Made by a program: the position numbers and the translations under genes
Shown: positions 59,692-64,000 of the stretch, piece after piece
Layout of the letters: the number at the start of each line of letters is the position of its first letter
Position numbering within the stretch: position 1 is the stretch's first letter
Assembly (NCBI GenBank): GCA_013076295.1
Contig: RQOL01000863.1
Span: 1,430,180 to 1,494,179, forward strand
Reading direction: 5' to 3'
Source of the DNA: Sanderia malayensis
Taxonomy: Eukaryota; Cnidaria; Scyphozoa; Semaeostomeae; Pelagiidae
Length of the DNA: 64,000 nucleotides
The notes under the pieces: generated by a model
The model's database searches: none
What the model was told of the DNA's origin: nothing
What the model saw: only the letters and a program-made list of their open reading frames with translations

Positions 59692-61860
59692 GCCTCTGAA
59701 GCTGGAATTGCTCTTTTTCTACGGATGGTACTTCTTAGCAGATTTTCCATGTAGCTAATTGCATCCAAGGGTTTTATAATCAGTGATTCACAAGGATGAT
59801 TAAGATTTGGAAATTGATCAGATCAAGGAAGTTGAGCTTCGCAAATATGATTCGGTAGATACGATAAATTAGTATATTGACAAAGAATAGTTTGCATTGT
59901 TGGAAAAATAAGCTGGCATTCCCCCTTAATGGGTTTATTACACATGCGTACTCTGAATTTGAGATCTGCGCATGTGTAATGAATCTATTTCATGGGTTGC
60001 CCAAAATATAATTCAATTTCTTTCTCCTATACGATAATTATATATAGAAATTCATAACAACAGATAATCATAACAGAAATTCGTTTTTTAACGGGGAGGT
60101 AATTAATATGCAAGAAAAATAATTTGTATATCTGATCTACGCTATAATTTTGAAATAGCATATCTGAAGGTAGCTATAAACAAAGTTTGATATTGACCGC
60201 AACTATTGAAGCCTTCTGGACTCGAACTTCATTCTTCTCAACCTGAACAGTTGTGCTTTTGTGCTTGCCTTGATGGAGAGAAGTTCCTGTGACGTAGAGG
60301 TATCTTGATGCTTACATTTGTATAAATTATTTTCTTATGTATTTTCATTTTGATATAGTTTTATTTTATTTTTTACAGGCTCTTGTAAAGCTGTCTTTCA
60401 GATTACTGACTCGTGGATGAAGTGGAAAAAGTCGACTTCGAAACGTTGGCTGAAAAGTAATGTTGTTGCGGTGTAACGTCTTGACCTGCTCTGATTTATG
60501 GAAATTGTGTCACGCATGCAACTGGATAAGAGATGGGCACGGAGCTTGGTAACAATCTTTCACGGGCCATGATGATTTGATCCTTTCATTTGATTCATAT
60601 TTGACAAGAACATTGCTCTTCGATCTTGCATCACTCGAATTTTCAAGAACAATTATCCCCAAAGAAGAGCATTTAATGTTGGGTGAGTCAATTTTAGCGT
60701 CAGTTTCCAAATGCTGTGCACTGTTCGTGACAGTATAAATGATCTGTATTTGTAGTTCACTGTCAAGCGAACATCAACACACAGCTCAAAGGCGAACACA
60801 CAGTTCAAACGCGAATTTCCATCAAATGTGAGTTGAGTTTATAAGATGCCTCTGCTGAGCATAAACGGTTTTGCAAGCGATTGTTTGAGAAACAATCGGG
60901 TTTTGGGTCTAACTTCAAGGTCTAACTCCACCTCCATTTCTTCTGGGACAAGGGGTGAAGTCAGGTGGTGGGTGTTAGCCCTCAAGACTTGTCCTTGGGT
61001 TTAAATTTACGACCGGTCTGAACAATGAACTACAAGCCTAAAAGCTGTCACAACCAACTTAGCTGTTCATTCTTCTGAAGTTAGTAAATGGCTACGCAGC
61101 AAATTTGTTGTAGACTATCAATCTTGGGGTACACTTTACCAAACCCACATTATGTAGATGTTTAGCTGTCAGAACCCCCAGCTTGCATTAAGATATAAGT
61201 ATTGCTTGCCTGCTTGTTTTAAAAATGAGAACACAGAAATATAGGGTAGACTGATGTTGAAAAATAAGATTATATCATTATAACAATATTCTAATTTAAT
61301 AGAATCCTAATTAAAATGATCTAGCTCTTAAGATTATTACACACATCAATAATAGTGTTAATTAAAACTATAAATGCAATTAGGTCTTGGGCTGCTGAGT
61401 GGCAGCTTGTGACAAATTATACTTTGCTCCAGGATGTGTTGCAGCATCTGATTTTTAGTCTGTCAATTTTTGAGAGGTCTAAGGGGCTTAAAAGGTCTAC
61501 AGTTGGATTCAGAAGTTTAGAAAGGTATACAGCTAGATGCCTAAGGGGTTTAAGAGGTCTAAAGCTGGAGGTCTAAGGGATTCAACCAGTAGCTAGTGCA
61601 GTGTGCTGCTTAAACTTGTTGAGCAGTGATGAACTGAGTATAGAAGGGGTAGTATTAATAAGGAAAAAACTTGCAAACACAAGAATATTACTGTTTATAT
61701 TCTTGGTACAGCATTATGAATACATTTATCGGCCTGTACACTGCCATTTACCATCATCACAAAAGACATTATGGTTATTATTAATTGGTTATTAAATGTT
61801 CTAAGCAACATAAGAAGAGGGCACAACCACCAAATACTATACTAAATCGTTTTTCATTTG
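59692..61860. other. Convergent spacer between GALK2 and ILRUN homologues
   Basis: GALK2 3' untranslated sequence, then intergenic. 61475-61580 has short tandem repeats of AGGTCTAAGGGG type. No gene recognised. Confidence 0.4.
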
Positions 61861-64000
61861 TTAGCTTTCTCTGTTATAATCATTGACACAGTTACTGTCA
61901 CCGTTTGAAAGTCTATCTTCTATTGAGATGTCCTGGATCTGGCGTGACCACGTTGACTCATCTATGGTTGGAAGAGCAGTGGCACGAAGTGACGATGATT
62001 GCTGAAAATTAAAATTGCAACATGAGTTAGAAACAACAGCAGTACTGAAAATAGAGCCATGGAAATGTGGAGACATGTGAGATGATGAAAAACATTGGGA
62101 ATGTGTGACTCAAGGGTCAATAAAAATACAGAGATGACACAGTATCCCATGGAAAAAGCAATGGTTATGATGAAAAATATTGAGAATGTGTGAAGGGTCA
62201 ATAAAAATATAAAGATGACACAGTATCATATGGACAAAGCAATGGTTATAGGACTCACCATTGGAGAGCCCCCAAAGATGCCATAACCAGTTGGAGAGCA
62301 GAACGGGGTGGCAGTGGGTATTCCCCTTGGCGGTGTTGCTATTGGTTGTGCTCTTGCGGACAAATTGAAAGAATTACTAAAGTCGTTAAGCTGTGATTCA
62401 GCGTTTTCTCGTCCCAGCACAGACATTTGTTGCGTGAGATTGAGGACTCCTTCTTGTTCCACGCTGAGGGTAACTGTCAAAGGATCTGCAAAGCAAGAGG
62501 TTTGGCTAATCAAAGCAAAACTGATCAGTGTCTGGGTGAGTGATACCTGACAAGCTTGATTTATTGCAATATGTTCTTTATAATGCCAGGGATTTCATGC
62601 TAACGTCAGAATGTTTAGACTATGTATTGCTCCATGTATATGATCCATGTTTTTTTTATAAGAAACCACTTTATAAGAAACTTACTAGTAGAACTTGGGC
62701 TAAATTACATTCCTTTGTTCTATTGTTTTCTTTAACAATAGAAAACAATAGAAAATTTAAGAAACTTTTACTAGTAGGGCTTGAGCTAGGTTTCTTATAA
62801 AATAAAAAACGTGTAGTGTTAGACGAACCTCCAAAGAAATTATTAGATATATTAGCTAGCCTCCATTCCCCTGCAAATAATCCAGTTTCAGGGGGTGATA
62901 TCATGGGTATAGATAATTCTGATGTTTCTCCTGGTTCTATCGGATGCACTGGTATCACTCCATTATTGGCAAAATTGTGACCCTTTGTAAATACTAGTCG
63001 TAGCTGTGTTGGCCATCTCTCCTGACCTGAAAACAATAAAAAGGACAAATTATGGTTTGGCTTTGAAGACCAGGGAAGTCAAGATTTTCTACATTTATCT
63101 TGGAAGTTTATTTTGACTCTCAGATTTCTATAATACAAACCATCGTTTTTGATTTTCCATGTCTTAAGAAATGACGTATTAGGAGTGACGGATTGGCCCT
63201 CTTTCATAGGATAATCTTCTATTAATTTCATGCTTGCCATATGGTCAGCAGAATTCATGATATCGTAATATGCACACAAGGCTCCCTAGTAAAATAACAG
63301 ATGGTAACATTAGGCATTCACATATATATTTTTGCATGGAGGGAATGAAGGGTAGAGAAGACAAATTAGTTTAGTGTACCAAGGGAAATTTAAAATTTTA
63401 TGAATTATAGTGAAGCATTAAGTGAAAATTTAATTAAAACTGACCTGTAAATTCCTGCATTAAGGAAAGACGTGACAATGTTAATGTCCCTCGAGAAAAC
63501 AATACTAATTAGCTATTATAAAACATGCATTGTTCAATTCGAGTATTTCAATATATGTTGAAATCTAAAAACGGCAGCCCCGGAAAAAATTATTGCGAAC
63601 ATTCCAGCAGTATTGTAAACATTCCGGCTATTGTTTAATGCAAATGAACGATTGGATGGAGTTGGTGGGCTGGGAGGAAGGAAAGTCTGTTGTCATTAGG
63701 CCACTGTTTGTTATTGCTTCGAAGAAGTAAATTATTTACACGCATTCATTTAGTTTCTGACGACAACACAAGTAACAGATATATAATTAGCAACTCATGT
63801 GTCGAGCTATTTTCTGAAAAGTTTCCTTGAGAATCAAATCAACTATAAGCACGTCAGATGAATAGATATGAGAAAATACAGACCAGTTTGCCATTTCCAA
63901 ATAGAATGCACATCCACCGGGACTTATTTGCGACCCAACAATACTTTGAAACTGAGCTACGAGATCTTCGTGGTCTCTTGTACCCATCGTGTTTAGTTTA
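61861..64000 (-). CDS. ILRUN: ILRUN (C6orf106) homologue, 5' partial
   Basis: UBA-like plus FW (NBR1-like) domain protein; the human protein dampens IRF3/p300-driven antiviral and cytokine transcription. Minus-strand exons in phase: 63880-64000 (continues off the window), 63141-63285, 62829-63026, 62259-62485, 61861-62001. The UBA-like part has QISPGGCAFYLEMANW (human LNPAGCAFFLDMTNW) and CAYYDI. The FW domain includes LKTWKIKN, RWPTQLRLVF, TGLFAGEWR and LTVTLSVEQEGVLNLTQQ. The Ser/Pro-rich tail ends NDYNRES. An ATG at 63987 (MGTRD) is in frame, but the codons before it (KLNT) align with human KFSC, so the true start is likely upstream of the window. About 272 residues are visible (human 298). 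Confidence 0.9.
62646..62814. mobile_element. ACACGTTTTTT element in an ILRUN intron
   Basis: Left CATGTTTTTTTTATAAGAAACC, right GGTTTCTTATAAAATAAAAAACGTGT; shares CTAGTAGGGCTTGAGC with 14999-15187. Confidence 0.7.

Noticed and set aside
1..64000. CRISPR arrays, bacterial operons, phage or viral genes
   Set aside because: All supported genes are spliced animal genes; tandem repeats lack the spacer structure of CRISPR, and no viral protein was recognised.

Overview
This window looks like nuclear DNA of an early-branching animal, most likely an anthozoan cnidarian (sea anemone or coral). Genes have many short exons with GT-AG introns. The proteins match animal families (TRAF6, harmonin, Shaw-type Kv, PRAS40, PHF21, GALK2, ILRUN, LTO1). 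One small secreted protein belongs to a fibrinogen-like family best known to me from coral skeletal-matrix proteins. Introns and spacers are full of short terminal-inverted-repeat elements. All gene models were built by hand from splice sites, reading phase and remembered family sequences; nothing was searched.

Layout: 387-6596 (+) is a PHF21A/B-like PHD-finger gene whose 5' end lies outside or near the edge. 10949-18726 (+) is a Shaw/Kv3-type potassium channel with a long serine-rich tail and a possible alternative first exon at 8131. 20394-24957 (+) is a TRAF6 homologue. 26414-27347 (-) is an LTO1/ORAOV1 homologue, divergent from 27590-34129 (+), a PRAS40/Lobe (AKT1S1) homologue, with 242 bp between their start codons. 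36559-46641 (-) is a harmonin (USH1C)-like three-PDZ scaffold with a very long low-complexity tail and two candidate first exons. 47852-48571 (-) is a fibrinogen-like secreted protein; a diverged tandem copy broken by an insertion is at 51356-52652. 53692-59691 (+) is N-acetylgalactosamine kinase GALK2. 61861-64000 (-) is an ILRUN (C6orf106) homologue running off the right edge.

The genes do not form an operon-like pathway. Loose functional links exist: TRAF6 and ILRUN both act in innate immune signalling in vertebrates, and LTO1 (ribosome/Fe-S adaptor) and PRAS40 (mTORC1 regulator) share a likely bidirectional promoter. Spacers hold several families of pogo-like and other MITEs, an insertion with an 8-bp target duplication proven by an empty copy in the tandem duplication, an array mixing TTAGGG tracts with TGACGT motifs, and several minisatellites. 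I found no CRISPR array, phage or bacterial operon, and no clear previously undescribed multi-gene system. The most interesting items are exon-level: alternative N-termini of the Kv and harmonin-like genes, a 16-nt last exon that would create a PDZ-binding terminus, and a PRAS40 homologue that seems to lack the Akt site.
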